In this document: piece after piece, positions 1 through 8,008 of the stretch
How the letters are laid out: each line of letters opens with the position of its first letter
Numbering within the stretch: position 1 is the first letter of the stretch
Assembly (NCBI GenBank): GCA_012317185.1
Contig: CP048838.1
Coordinates: 2,790,001-2,854,000 of the forward strand
DNA from: [Clostridium] innocuum
Lineage (GTDB): Bacteria; Bacillota_I; Bacilli_A; Erysipelotrichales; Erysipelotrichaceae
Direction of reading: 5' to 3'
DNA: 64,000 nucleotides
Program-made: the position numbers and the translations under genes
The notes under the pieces: model-generated
What the model saw: only the letters and a program-made list of their open reading frames with translations
Told to the model about the DNA's origin: nothing
Databases searched by the model: none

Positions 1-259
1 AGGTGATAACACCGGAGTTACCGCGTGCCCCCATCAGCAGTCCCTTGGACAATACCTTGGCGATTTCACAGACATCATCACTCGGACAAGCCAGCGCATC
101 CTGTACGCCGGCATTGAATGTCAAAGACATATTTGTTCCCGTATCACCATCCGGTACCGGGAATACGTTTAATGCATCGATTTCACTGAATTTGTTGGAC
201 AGCAGATTCGCACCGCTGGCCAGCATATCCTTAAATAAACTTCCGTTAATTGTCTCCAT
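1..259 (-). CDS. fakA: DAK2-domain protein, FakA/DhaL-like (5' part only)
   Basis: This is the N-terminal 86 residues of a protein that runs off the left edge. Residues 31-44 (NVFPVPDGDTGTNM) and 78-85 (GARGNSGVI) are the nucleotide and Mg-binding signatures of the DhaL/DAK2 domain. That domain occurs in the fatty-acid kinase FakA and in the YloV family, which phosphorylate fatty acids bound to FakB/DegV carriers. The ATG is preceded by a modest AGGG at 8 nt. It lies 10 nt downstream of asp23 on the same strand, matching the common Firmicute yloU-yloV order. The C-terminal half is outside the window, so FakA identity rests on the first domain and context. Confidence 0.85.
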   Translation of the reverse strand, partial: METINGSLFKDMLASGANLLSNKFSEIDALNVFPVPDGDTGTNMSLTFNAGVQDALACPSDDVCEIAKVLSKGLLMGARGNSGVIT

Positions 260-269
260 ATGCAGTACC

Positions 270-629
270 CTATTTCATAACCTTTACATCCTGCACATAG
301 ACATTCACTTTTTTGAATTCCAGTTCCAGGGATTTTTCAAGCATATATTTCACACGTTGCTGCACTTCGTAAACAATCTCACTGATTTTTACTCCATGAG
401 ACACTACGATGTACAGGTCCAGCTCCAGATGATCTTCCTTCTGTCGAACCACAACACCTTTTGCGTAATTTTCTTTCTTTAACAGTTCTGCGATACCGTC
501 CTTCAGAAATTTCTGAGAAGCCATTCCGACTACTCCATAGCATTCTGTCACAACACCGCCTGCCAATGAAGCAATGGCATCAATGGAAATTTCGATATTT
601 CCATACTGTGTACTTTTAGAGATTGACAT
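270..629 (-). CDS. Asp23/Gls24 family envelope stress protein
   Basis: A protein of 119 aa with the Asp23/Gls24 layout: an N-terminal strand (GNIEISIDAIASLAG), the conserved ECYGVVGMAS segment, an LDLYIVVSHGVKISEI core and a C-terminal VNVYVQDV strand. Asp23-type proteins are small, abundant and often membrane-tethered, and are linked to cell-wall stress; the molecular function is unclear. It is the first gene of a likely operon with the DAK2 gene 10 nt downstream (YloU-YloV arrangement). AAGGAGG sits just before the ATG, and a near-consensus promoter lies at 654-682. Confidence 0.9.
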   Translation of the reverse strand: MSISKSTQYGNIEISIDAIASLAGGVVTECYGVVGMASQKFLKDGIAELLKKENYAKGVVVRQKEDHLELDLYIVVSHGVKISEIVYEVQQRVKYMLEKSLELEFKKVNVYVQDVKVMK

Positions 630-653
630 AATATTCCTCCTTACATCTTATTT

Positions 654-682
654 ATTATACCAAAAACCGTATAGATTTCCAA
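654..682 (-). promoter_or_regulatory. Sigma-A type promoter for asp23-fakA
   Basis: Reading the minus strand, TTGGAA (677-682) and a perfect TATAAT (654-659) are separated by 17 bp. They lie about 25 bp upstream of the asp23 start. The gap between the divIB stop and asp23 has no other gene. Confidence 0.75.
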
Positions 683-707
683 GAATGTTCCTTCTTTTCT
701 TGCCTGT

Positions 708-1487
708 TTATTCTTTTTTACTGCAATTTTCGTTATGTATGGAATGCGTAGCGGCATCCGGCCATAAACAGACATTGCTTTTTTTCAGACGCTTCAGCGT
801 CCCCAGATAATCGTTGAGCAGCGGCATGGACTCATAGGAGGTAAAAATGGTGTTGCCGTCCTGCATGATGATTTTCACCATATGCTTGTCATATGATGTT
901 TCATACGGAACCATTTCCGATATCATCTGCACAATGGAATCCTCCACCTTCTGTTTTCCGCCAAAGCTTTTGGCAAGCTTTTTCCGCTCCGCAGCCGTAA
1001 AGCCGTCCACGAGCGGATAATTCACAATCGTATCCAGCATGGTGCTGTCGATTACCAGACTGCTTCCGTCATTCACCAATGCATAGTTTTTCCCATTATC
1101 GATATAATATCCGACAATGCTCTTTTCTTTCACTTCAATGGTAATGGCACCATCCAGTTCCTTATGTATAGTGGCAGCTTCAATCAGATCATCCTTCTCC
1201 AGCTTCCATTCCAGATAGAAGCGGGGGATGACGATATAGCGGCTGTCATAGGTCAGTCCTGCCTTTTGAAGAACCATTTGTTTCGTATAGAAGGAATTTC
1301 CTCTTACATCCAGTGATTTCACCTTTGAAAAATCACTGATAAAGTACAGCGCGGCAAGCGCGAGAGCAACCAGAAGAATCAGCAGTCGTTTCTTTCGTTT
1401 TTTCTTCCTGCGGTTCTTTTTCTTATTCTGAAGGGCCAGGTATTTCGCTTCGACGTCATCATAGAGAAGATCGTTTATATCTTCCAA
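708..1487 (-). CDS. divIB: Cell division protein DivIB/FtsQ
   Basis: This 259 aa protein has a short cytoplasmic N-terminus very rich in Lys and Arg (residues 22-34), one membrane helix (about 34-50) and then an extracytoplasmic POTRA domain starting near KSLDVRGNSFYTKQ. This is the DivIB/FtsQ architecture. The protein scaffolds the division complex with DivIC and FtsL at the septum. The start is a TTG at 1487 with GGAG 8 nt upstream. It overlaps the end of murB by 13 nt, so it is probably translationally coupled in a murG-murB-divIB block. The C-terminus (CLWPDAATHSIHNENC) contains two cysteines, which is unusual for the family. Confidence 0.9.
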   Translation of the reverse strand: MEDINDLLYDDVEAKYLALQNKKKNRRKKKRKKRLLILLVALALAALYFISDFSKVKSLDVRGNSFYTKQMVLQKAGLTYDSRYIVIPRFYLEWKLEKDDLIEAATIHKELDGAITIEVKEKSIVGYYIDNGKNYALVNDGSSLVIDSTMLDTIVNYPLVDGFTAAERKKLAKSFGGKQKVEDSIVQMISEMVPYETSYDKHMVKIIMQDGNTIFTSYESMPLLNDYLGTLKRLKKSNVCLWPDAATHSIHNENCSKKE

Positions 1488-2377
1488 TTGAATTTCTCCA
1501 CTTCCGTAATCAGCTCAACACCAAAACGGTCCTGTACTTCCTTCTGAATGACTTCTACCAGCTGTACTACATCCTCTGCCCTTGCATGATCTTCATTGAC
1601 GATAAAATTCGCATGCTTTTCTGAAACCATCGCTCCGCCAATCCGTGTACCACGCATACCGATTTCTTCAATCAGCTGCCATGCCTGATGATCCTTAGGA
1701 TTGCGAAACATACTGCCGGCACACGGCTTGTCCAGCGGCTGGGAATCCATACGGCGCTTTCTTCGGGAATCCATTAAATCACGAATTTCCTTCTGATCCC
1801 CCAGTTGCAGCTGCAGTCTTGCCCCCAGGATAATCCAGTCGCGGTGACTCTGAAAAATCGAGTGGCGGTATGCGTATTCCAGCTCCTCGACGCGCATAAC
1901 AACTATCGAGCGGTCCTTTAAAATGTAAACCTCTTTCAGAATCTGTGATATGTCACTTTTATAAGCACCGGCATTCATGAAAACAGCGCCCCCAAGCGTA
2001 CCGGGTATGCCACTGGCAAACTCCAGCCCGCTGAAGGATTTTTTCATCGCTTCATGTGCGAGCATGATGATGCTGGCACCCGCCTGTACCAGACAGGAGC
2101 CTTCCTCCTCGAAGAAAAAATCAGTAAAATAGCGGTCCAGACAAAGGATCGCCCCTTCATAATCATCGTCGCTGCAAAGGATATTGCTTCCCTTGCCGAA
2201 TATCCGGTGCGGAATTCCTTCCTCCTCCAGAATGTCCAGTATCCGAAGCAGACACAGCTCATTTTTCGGATAAATAAAATATTTGCAAGTCCCGCCGATA
2301 CGAAATGTCGTCCGCTTGGACAGCGGCACCCGGCATTCCACATCGCCATAGGACTGTAGTTTCATTTCTATATTCAT
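1475..2377 (-). CDS. murB: UDP-N-acetylenolpyruvoylglucosamine reductase MurB
   Basis: This is a 300 aa flavoenzyme that reduces UDP-GlcNAc-enolpyruvate to UDP-MurNAc with NADPH, in the cytoplasmic phase of peptidoglycan synthesis. FAD-binding motifs are visible: RTTFRIGG near residue 22, GKGSNIL near 61, and SGIPGTLGGAVFMNAGAY near 122-140. The catalytic serine region is AGSMFRNP, followed by GAMVSEKHANFIVN and the C-terminal TEVE glutamate segment. Length is normal for the short MurB class. It starts 6 nt after the murG stop with AAAGGTG as ribosome site, and its 3' end overlaps divIB. Confidence 0.96.
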   Translation of the reverse strand: MNIEMKLQSYGDVECRVPLSKRTTFRIGGTCKYFIYPKNELCLLRILDILEEEGIPHRIFGKGSNILCSDDDYEGAILCLDRYFTDFFFEEEGSCLVQAGASIIMLAHEAMKKSFSGLEFASGIPGTLGGAVFMNAGAYKSDISQILKEVYILKDRSIVVMRVEELEYAYRHSIFQSHRDWIILGARLQLQLGDQKEIRDLMDSRRKRRMDSQPLDKPCAGSMFRNPKDHQAWQLIEEIGMRGTRIGGAMVSEKHANFIVNEDHARAEDVVQLVEVIQKEVQDRFGVELITEVEKFNWKI

Positions 2378-2383
2378 CTATGT

Positions 2384-3457
2384 TCACCTTTTCATTTCAT
2401 CGCACCAGTTCAGTATATCCTCACTCGCATTCGGTTTTCCAAGCGCTAACGAAGCGCTGTGCATGGAAGCACGCAGCAAATCATCCGACATGATGCGATC
2501 GATTGCGTTGGATAGTGCCTCCGCATTCAAATCCTTTTCCTCCAGCATGACAGCCGCCTTGTGATCAACCAGTACGCTGGCATTATAAAACTGATGGTTA
2601 TGGGCAACATAGGGACTCGGCACCAGTATACTCGGTGTACCGAGTGCAGTGATTTCCGCTGCGGTTGTTGCGCCGGCACGACAGACGATCAGATCGACAT
2701 GCGCCATAATATCCAGCTGTTTTACATAATCGACGACTTTTACATGCGGAGCATGAATCTGCTTACGCATCTCTTCGTAATTGTTTTTCCCTGTCACAAA
2801 CAGGATCTGATACCGTTCACTCACAGCAGGCAGTGCATCCTTCATGATGGCATTGACCGATGTGGAACCCAATGACCCCATAACAACCAGGATCAGCGGC
2901 TTGTGCAGGCTCAGACCGAGTGATAAAAAGTAGTCCCTGTCAAATTTGGCATGGACCGCATTGGTTGCACGGGGATTTCCCAGCAGTCTGGTTTTTTCTC
3001 TGCCGAACTCCTCAAAGCATTTTTCATAACAGATGACGATCGCATCCATATACTTAGCAACCATTTTATTAGAAACTCCGACAATGGAGTTTTGTTCATG
3101 GATCATGGTAGCTACATGCTTATGATGTGCCGCCAGCATGACAGGTGCACTCACATAGCCTCCAAAGCCAATCGCAATATCCGGTTTAAATTCATCAATG
3201 ATCCTGCAGGCTTTTCGGTAACAGTTCATCATCAACAGCAGTGCCCTGCACTTGTTGAAGACATTTCCTGTCAGTCCGCTGGCATGCAGTCCCTGAAAGG
3301 CGTAACCATGGGACGGTACTTCACTGGCCTCCATTCGATCATCATTCCCCACAAACAATATCTCAATATCCCCATAGCGCTCTTTTGCGGCATCCGCCAG
3401 CGCCAGGGCAGGATAGATATGACCTCCGGTCCCTCCAGTGGCAATCAGCATTCTCAT
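2384..3457 (-). CDS. murG: Undecaprenyl-PP-MurNAc-pentapeptide GlcNAc transferase MurG
   Basis: This 357 aa GT28-family glycosyltransferase converts lipid I to lipid II at the inner face of the membrane. The N-terminal glycine-rich motif ATGGTGGHIYPALALA (residues 6-21), the HEQNS segment (about 120) and the C-terminal UDP-GlcNAc-binding CRAGATTAAEI (about 259-269) are all intact. It lies between ftsW and murB on the same strand. An extended -10 (TGGTATAAT) in the 67-bp gap to ftsW suggests an internal promoter. Confidence 0.96.
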   Translation of the reverse strand: MRMLIATGGTGGHIYPALALADAAKERYGDIEILFVGNDDRMEASEVPSHGYAFQGLHASGLTGNVFNKCRALLLMMNCYRKACRIIDEFKPDIAIGFGGYVSAPVMLAAHHKHVATMIHEQNSIVGVSNKMVAKYMDAIVICYEKCFEEFGREKTRLLGNPRATNAVHAKFDRDYFLSLGLSLHKPLILVVMGSLGSTSVNAIMKDALPAVSERYQILFVTGKNNYEEMRKQIHAPHVKVVDYVKQLDIMAHVDLIVCRAGATTAAEITALGTPSILVPSPYVAHNHQFYNASVLVDHKAAVMLEEKDLNAEALSNAIDRIMSDDLLRASMHSASLALGKPNASEDILNWCDEMKR

Positions 3458-3524
3458 GTAATCACTCCTTGTTTTTTATTATACCATAGGAAGACGTGTT
3501 ACTGCGCAGTAAATTTTATGTTTT

Positions 3525-4607
3525 TCAGCTTTCATTTGCAATGCTCATCAAGAGCCCCATGCTGCCCATCATGACCACAAGCGAGCTGCCTCCGTAGGAT
3601 ATAAAGGGGAGGGTGATGCCTGTAACCGGAAACAGACCGACAACAACGCCCAGATTGATCATCACCTGAATGGCAAACAGCGAGATCAAGCCGATAGCGA
3701 CATAGCACAGATAAGGATCACTGCTGTTTTTGGCAATCTTCACGCCCTGATAAATCACCATCAGAAATAAGGTGATAAGGATACAGCAGCCGATAAAGCC
3801 GAATTCCTCGGCGAAGATGGCAAAGATGAAATCCGTCTGCGGCTCCGGCAGATAGAAATGCTTCTGCATGCTGTTATCAAAGCCGACACCCAAAATCCCT
3901 CCCGGTGAGATGGCAAACAATGACTGTATGATCTGAAAGCCTGCCCCCAGCGGGTCCTTCCACGGATCGATAAAGGAGGTGATACGGGCAAGGCGGTAGG
4001 GCGCGGATATGATCAGTCCACCCAGACCGGCAGCCCCCAGCATACCGACTCGCACAAAATAAGAAAGCGGTGAATCCGCCGCCAACACCATGACGACGAT
4101 GGAACAGACCATAACCATGCCGCTTCCAAAATCCGGCTGCAGCAGAATCAGACCAAAGCCAAGCATGACCAGAAAGGCCGGAAACAGCAGATCGCGCTTA
4201 AAGGTTTTGATGCGGTAGCGCTTTGCCAGAAAATCCGCAACGTAAATGATGATGGCAATTTTGAAAAATTCAGATGGCTGAATCAGAAAGGAGCCGACAC
4301 CAAACCAGCTGCGGCTACCGTTTCGCTGGATTCCTAGCCCCGGAATCAATACCAGAATCAGAGCGATCACACACAGGATAAACAGCTTTTTCCCGTACCT
4401 GCGAAGCTTCGTCAGGGAAATACGGCTGGCCACATACATGACAAAGACCCCAATGAGTGCAAACACGGCCTGTCTGCTCATAAAATAGGATGCATCATCG
4501 AATTTCGCGGATGCCCATACACGGGAAGAGCTGCCCACCATGATCACGCCGATGACCACCAGCAGCAGAATCAGTACGGTGAGCGTCCTGCACTTTCTGG
4601 AAAACAT
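3525..4607 (-). CDS. ftsW: FtsW/SpoVE-type SEDS peptidoglycan polymerase
   Basis: This is a polytopic SEDS-family glycosyltransferase of 360 aa that polymerises lipid II at the septum together with a class B PBP. Family motifs include NGSRSWFGVGSFLIQPSEFFKI, LLQPDFGSGMV, PEPQTDFIFAIFAEEFGFIG and GITLPFISYGGSSL. About ten membrane segments are evident. The open frame extends 25 codons further upstream, but AGGTGG four bases before the ATG at 4607 and the typical SEDS N-terminus favour this start. Position beside murG, murB and divIB supports FtsW or SpoVE rather than RodA. Confidence 0.9.
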   Translation of the reverse strand: MFSRKCRTLTVLILLLVVIGVIMVGSSSRVWASAKFDDASYFMSRQAVFALIGVFVMYVASRISLTKLRRYGKKLFILCVIALILVLIPGLGIQRNGSRSWFGVGSFLIQPSEFFKIAIIIYVADFLAKRYRIKTFKRDLLFPAFLVMLGFGLILLQPDFGSGMVMVCSIVVMVLAADSPLSYFVRVGMLGAAGLGGLIISAPYRLARITSFIDPWKDPLGAGFQIIQSLFAISPGGILGVGFDNSMQKHFYLPEPQTDFIFAIFAEEFGFIGCCILITLFLMVIYQGVKIAKNSSDPYLCYVAIGLISLFAIQVMINLGVVVGLFPVTGITLPFISYGGSSLVVMMGSMGLLMSIANES

Positions 4608-4659
4608 AACTACCACCTCTGACACAGTGTATGCCAGCAAGAAAAAAAGTAGTACCCGA

Positions 4660-5376
4660 CTACTTTTCTCTGTATTTCCCATTCAGGATATCATCCTCGA
4701 CATGCACCTTGCGTAAATTGATCGTTCCAAAGACGCAGGATACATCTACCGCAAGATCCTGTGAGCCCTCCGGATGATGCTCCACACGGGTGTTTCCGAA
4801 CACATTTTCACTTTTCACGCGATAATGTATCCTGTCACTGACCAGCAGGTCGATGCTGCCAAACACCGCTTCCAGCTTCACATAGCCGCATTCCGTTAAG
4901 TCCGCATCCACAAGATCAATCATCTGCGTTCCGAAAACACTTTCCGCCTTCAGTGAATACACAATACCATGAGCATTCAGCCGTTTGTTGCCGAAATAGG
5001 TGGCACTGCGCAAATCACGGCGGCCATCCTCCTCCTGCAGGACACTGTCACTATGTTTAAACCGCAGAAAGCTGTCCCCGATGATCATACGGCAGCCGAG
5101 CAGAATCAAGCCGATTGCCACCAGCATTCCCCATGTCAGGCGAATACTGATCCAGTCATTTGCACTGCACAGCAGATATACCCCCAGAATAAAAACACAG
5201 CCGTTTCCGAAATGGAAGCCGTCCTCAAAAAAGCTGAATACTGCCGGGATGATCAGAAACAGTGTCCACCAGCCCGGGAAAAAGATGGAGAAATCCCACC
5301 AGTCCATGGCGCCTCCCAAATATCCGATTCCAACTGCCAGAAACAGCAGTCCGATAATTCTTGATTTCATATGCAT
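4660..5376 (-). CDS. LiaF-like membrane protein
   Basis: This 238 aa protein has about four N-terminal membrane helices (residues 5-105) and a C-terminal soluble beta-rich domain. That domain holds repeated VFG motifs (ESVFGTQ, EAVFGSID, ENVFGNTR, CVFGTINL), the hallmark of the LiaF/VraT C-terminal domain. LiaF proteins restrain LiaRS-type two-component sensors of cell-wall antibiotic stress. No LiaRS pair is adjacent. It sits 52 nt upstream of ftsW, suggesting co-transcription with cell-wall genes. The ATG at 5376 has AAAGGAG 8 nt upstream; an upstream TTG at 5394 is a weaker alternative. Confidence 0.75.
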   Translation of the reverse strand: MHMKSRIIGLLFLAVGIGYLGGAMDWWDFSIFFPGWWTLFLIIPAVFSFFEDGFHFGNGCVFILGVYLLCSANDWISIRLTWGMLVAIGLILLGCRMIIGDSFLRFKHSDSVLQEEDGRRDLRSATYFGNKRLNAHGIVYSLKAESVFGTQMIDLVDADLTECGYVKLEAVFGSIDLLVSDRIHYRVKSENVFGNTRVEHHPEGSQDLAVDVSCVFGTINLRKVHVEDDILNGKYREK

Positions 5377-5456
5377 TGCATATTCTCCTTTCAATCCTGA
5401 GCATTCCGCTATCCAAACGCAGGATTTGCTTTTTTCTCTTTAAAATGCAGCTGGCT

Positions 5457-6230
5457 TTATTTCTTCAATGCCCCGTCCCACTTCACAAGTCTGGCGTGCA
5501 GCAGGTAGCGCAGCTCGCTGGGCTGTCCGTCACGTTCATAGGAACAGGTGCTTAACGAAACGATGCGATCCTGTCCTTTGACCGATACCTTTCGGTTAAA
5601 ATCCGAAAGCTCCCTCACCATATCCACATAGCTCTTGAAGTCCGCATCATCCGCATACTGCAGCCGGTAGGAGGCACTCGTTGCACTCGTTGAATACATA
5701 CTGAATATTTCGCAGCGGTAATTCTGCTGCTCTGTGAAGATATACAGATACGGATGCTGTTCAAAAAATGCCTGCTCCTTAAACTTCTCCAGCTCGGCAA
5801 ACATGGTACCGTGCTTGACATTGTGTCCGTAGATGATGGTATTGCGATCCTGAAAGGAAGCATCTGCGCCGGCATCCATAAAAATAGCACCGGCATAATT
5901 TTCCTTTTTTTCAAAGGTGTGATTCAGATAATAGGAATTATCACTTCCCTGCACAATGGGATAGGATATATCTGTATCAGGGATCAGAATCCAGCCGACA
6001 ACCTCCGGATTTTTCTCCTTCAATGCCTTCCAGTCAATCGTGAAATCCTCCTTTTCCGGATTTTTGGGAACCTTGGCAACCTCCTGTACCGCATCCTTTT
6101 CCTTCCCCTCCTGATAATTCAGATAGTAGATGCTGATCAGCTTATAGGCGGAAAACAGAAAAACGGCCAGAGCGATGACGAACAGTATATCATATATAAT
6201 TTTTTTCGTTTTTGACATGGGTTTCTTCAT
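5457..6230 (-). CDS. srtB: Class B sortase
   Basis: This membrane-anchored transpeptidase of 257 aa has an N-terminal helix (about residues 11-33). Its catalytic domain contains the His motif YGHNVKHGTMF and the active-site motif LSTCSYE followed by ELRYLLHARL, which supplies the Arg. VGWILIPDTDISYPIVQG and NHTFEKKENYAGAIFMD are typical of SrtB. Sortase B enzymes attach NPQTN-like or pilus/haem proteins to peptidoglycan. No substrate gene is visible nearby, so the partner is unknown. The ATG at 6230 with GGAGGT 6 nt upstream is preferred over the longer frame start. The gene is divergent from sdpR. Confidence 0.92.
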   Translation of the reverse strand: MKKPMSKTKKIIYDILFVIALAVFLFSAYKLISIYYLNYQEGKEKDAVQEVAKVPKNPEKEDFTIDWKALKEKNPEVVGWILIPDTDISYPIVQGSDNSYYLNHTFEKKENYAGAIFMDAGADASFQDRNTIIYGHNVKHGTMFAELEKFKEQAFFEQHPYLYIFTEQQNYRCEIFSMYSTSATSASYRLQYADDADFKSYVDMVRELSDFNRKVSVKGQDRIVSLSTCSYERDGQPSELRYLLHARLVKWDGALKK

Positions 6231-6300
6231 GCGGATACCTCCGTTGCTGGTTTTCATTCTACCATAGTTTATACAAAATTACTATCCATACGGAATTTGT

Positions 6301-6329
6301 TTGACAATCCAATCGTTCTGTTCTATACT
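6301..6329 (+). promoter_or_regulatory. Consensus promoter of the sdpR operon
   Basis: TTGACA (6301-6306), a 17-bp spacer and TATACT (6324-6329) lie 37 bp upstream of the sdpR start. It is a near-perfect housekeeping promoter in the divergent gap with srtB, and the likely site of SdpR autoregulation. Confidence 0.8.
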
Positions 6330-6366
6330 TCATTTAGACAGTTATCGAAATGAAAGGGGCGATGCT

Positions 6367-6636
6367 ATGGGATTTCAGGAAACCTTCAAGGCGCTGTCCG
6401 ATCCGACTCGCAGAGAAATTGTAAATCTGCTAAAGGACGGCAAGCGCAGTGCCGGAGATATCGTTTCACATTTTTCAAGCACAAATGCCACGATATCCCA
6501 TCATCTTTCCATTCTTAGAAAGGCTGGTCTGATTACGGATGAAAAACAAGGGAAATACATTTATTATGAGCTGAATACCAGCGTGATTGATGAAATCATC
6601 GGCTGGATCACATCCCTGAAAGGAGAAGAGCAATGA
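6367..6636 (+). CDS. sdpR: ArsR-family repressor, SdpR-like
   Basis: This winged-helix regulator of 89 aa begins with ALSDPTRREIVNLLKDGKRSAGDIVSHF, and the recognition helix is STNATISHHLSILRKAGL. It lacks the metal-binding cysteines of metalloregulatory ArsR proteins. It overlaps sdpI by 4 nt (ATGA), the arrangement of the Bacillus subtilis sdpRI immunity operon. In that operon SdpR is a repressor titrated to the membrane by toxin-bound SdpI. The start at 6367 is chosen for its position after AAAGGGG and the normal family N-terminus. Confidence 0.85.
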   Translation: MGFQETFKALSDPTRREIVNLLKDGKRSAGDIVSHFSSTNATISHHLSILRKAGLITDEKQGKYIYYELNTSVIDEIIGWITSLKGEEQ

Positions 6637-7286
6637 AAAAGCAAACCCTGAGTATTGCGTTTTTGATTCTGATAACGTTTCTATTCTGTCTTGTAATTCT
6701 CCCCTTCCTGCCTGCGCAGATTCCGATTCACTGGAATGCGGAGGGTGTTATCGACAATTGGTGCGACAAGCTTTTTCTGTTCCTGTTTCCTGTGCTGCAG
6801 CTCGTGATCAGCGTCGGTTTCCAGTTTGTCAGAAGCACGGATCCACGCAGGAAAAACGTGGAGCGCTTTGTATCTACCTGTAACGTATTTCTAATGGTAC
6901 TGTGTCTGCTTATTTTCGGCATGTGTCTGATAACTGCTATTTCCGCATGGAAGCCAGATGCTTTGGATGTTCCAATGGCGATCACGCTGGGGCTTGGTTT
7001 CCTGTTTGCCGTCATGGGCAATCTAATGCCGAAAATCCGCCAGAATTATTTTATCGGCATCAAAACTCCATGGGCACTGGAGGATGAGGATAACTGGCGC
7101 AGAACTCATCGCATGGCTGGACGCTTATGGTTTGCGGCCGGACTGCTCATGATGCTGCTCAGTGTGCTGCCAAAGGAAATTCTGACGGGGTCTATCCTTG
7201 GAATTGCATTGGCAATGGCTCTGGCGCCCTATATCTATTCATATTCACTGTTTCGCTCAAAGCGGATGAAAGGAGAAAACAAATGA
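6633..7286 (+). CDS. sdpI: SdpI-family membrane protein (toxin immunity/signal)
   Basis: This protein of 217 aa has about six membrane helices. The N-terminal DUF1648 motif LPAQIPIHWNAEGVIDNWCDK is followed by the SdpI signature GNLMPKIRQNYFIGIKTPWA and NWRRTHRMAGRLWFAAGL. In B. subtilis SdpI gives immunity to the cannibalism toxin SdpC and relays the signal to SdpR. No SdpC-like toxin gene is visible here, so the cognate signal is unknown. It is translationally coupled to sdpR upstream and to the ABC ATPase downstream (ATGA overlap). Confidence 0.88.
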   Translation: MKKQTLSIAFLILITFLFCLVILPFLPAQIPIHWNAEGVIDNWCDKLFLFLFPVLQLVISVGFQFVRSTDPRRKNVERFVSTCNVFLMVLCLLIFGMCLITAISAWKPDALDVPMAITLGLGFLFAVMGNLMPKIRQNYFIGIKTPWALEDEDNWRRTHRMAGRLWFAAGLLMMLLSVLPKEILTGSILGIALAMALAPYIYSYSLFRSKRMKGENK

Positions 7287-8008
7287 TTGAAATCAAGCAT
7301 GTAACAAAAATATACGGAGGTACCCACAAGGCTGTGGATGATATCTCTTTGACAATACCTACGGGAGAAATCATCGGCTTTATCGGCCCAAACGGTGCCG
7401 GCAAAACCACAACGATCAAAATGATCACGGGTGTGCTCAATCCGGATGAGGGAGAAATCCTGATCAACGGGAAAAACATCGTTAAGGAGCCGCTGGAGGC
7501 AAAAAAGGAATTCGGAATCGTTCCGGACAACGCTGATATTTTCCTGCGGTTAAAGGGGCTGGAATACCTGAATTTTATGGGAGATATCTATGAGGTCGAC
7601 AGCGAGCAGCGCAAGCAGCGCATCACCTCCCTTGCGGAAACCTTCGAGATGAAGGACGCACTCAATGACCGCATTCTTTCCTATTCCCACGGTATGCGGC
7701 AGAAAATCGTCATCATGGGTGTGCTGCTTTCCGATCCAAACGTATGGATTCTGGATGAGCCGATGACCGGTCTGGATCCGCAGTCCTCCTATTCTCTGAA
7801 GGAAATGATGAAGGAGCATGCCCGCAAGGGAAACACTGTTTTCTTCTCCACCCATGTGCTGGAGGTGGCGGAGCGTTTATGCGATAAGGTTGCCATCATC
7901 AACAGGGGACGCATCGTGTTCTTCGGTACACTGGAGGAGCTGAAGCAGCTGCATCCGCAATGTGATTCTCTGGAAGCCCTGTTCATGGAGGTCATTGCCC
8001 ATGCGTAA
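7283..8008 (+). CDS. ABC transporter ATP-binding protein
   Basis: This is a single nucleotide-binding domain of 241 aa. Walker A is GPNGAGKTTTIK (about residues 37-48). The signature LSYSHGMRQK, Walker B VWILDEPMTGLD and the H-loop STHVLE follow. It belongs to the ABC-2 exporter group (CcmA/NatA-like). It pairs with the permease that overlaps its last 8 nt. Because it is in one operon with sdpRI, it could export a toxin or peptide as part of immunity; that is inference from context. The start is the ATG that overlaps the sdpI stop, preceded by AAAGGAG. Confidence 0.92.
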   Translation: MIEIKHVTKIYGGTHKAVDDISLTIPTGEIIGFIGPNGAGKTTTIKMITGVLNPDEGEILINGKNIVKEPLEAKKEFGIVPDNADIFLRLKGLEYLNFMGDIYEVDSEQRKQRITSLAETFEMKDALNDRILSYSHGMRQKIVIMGVLLSDPNVWILDEPMTGLDPQSSYSLKEMMKEHARKGNTVFFSTHVLEVAERLCDKVAIINRGRIVFFGTLEELKQLHPQCDSLEALFMEVIAHA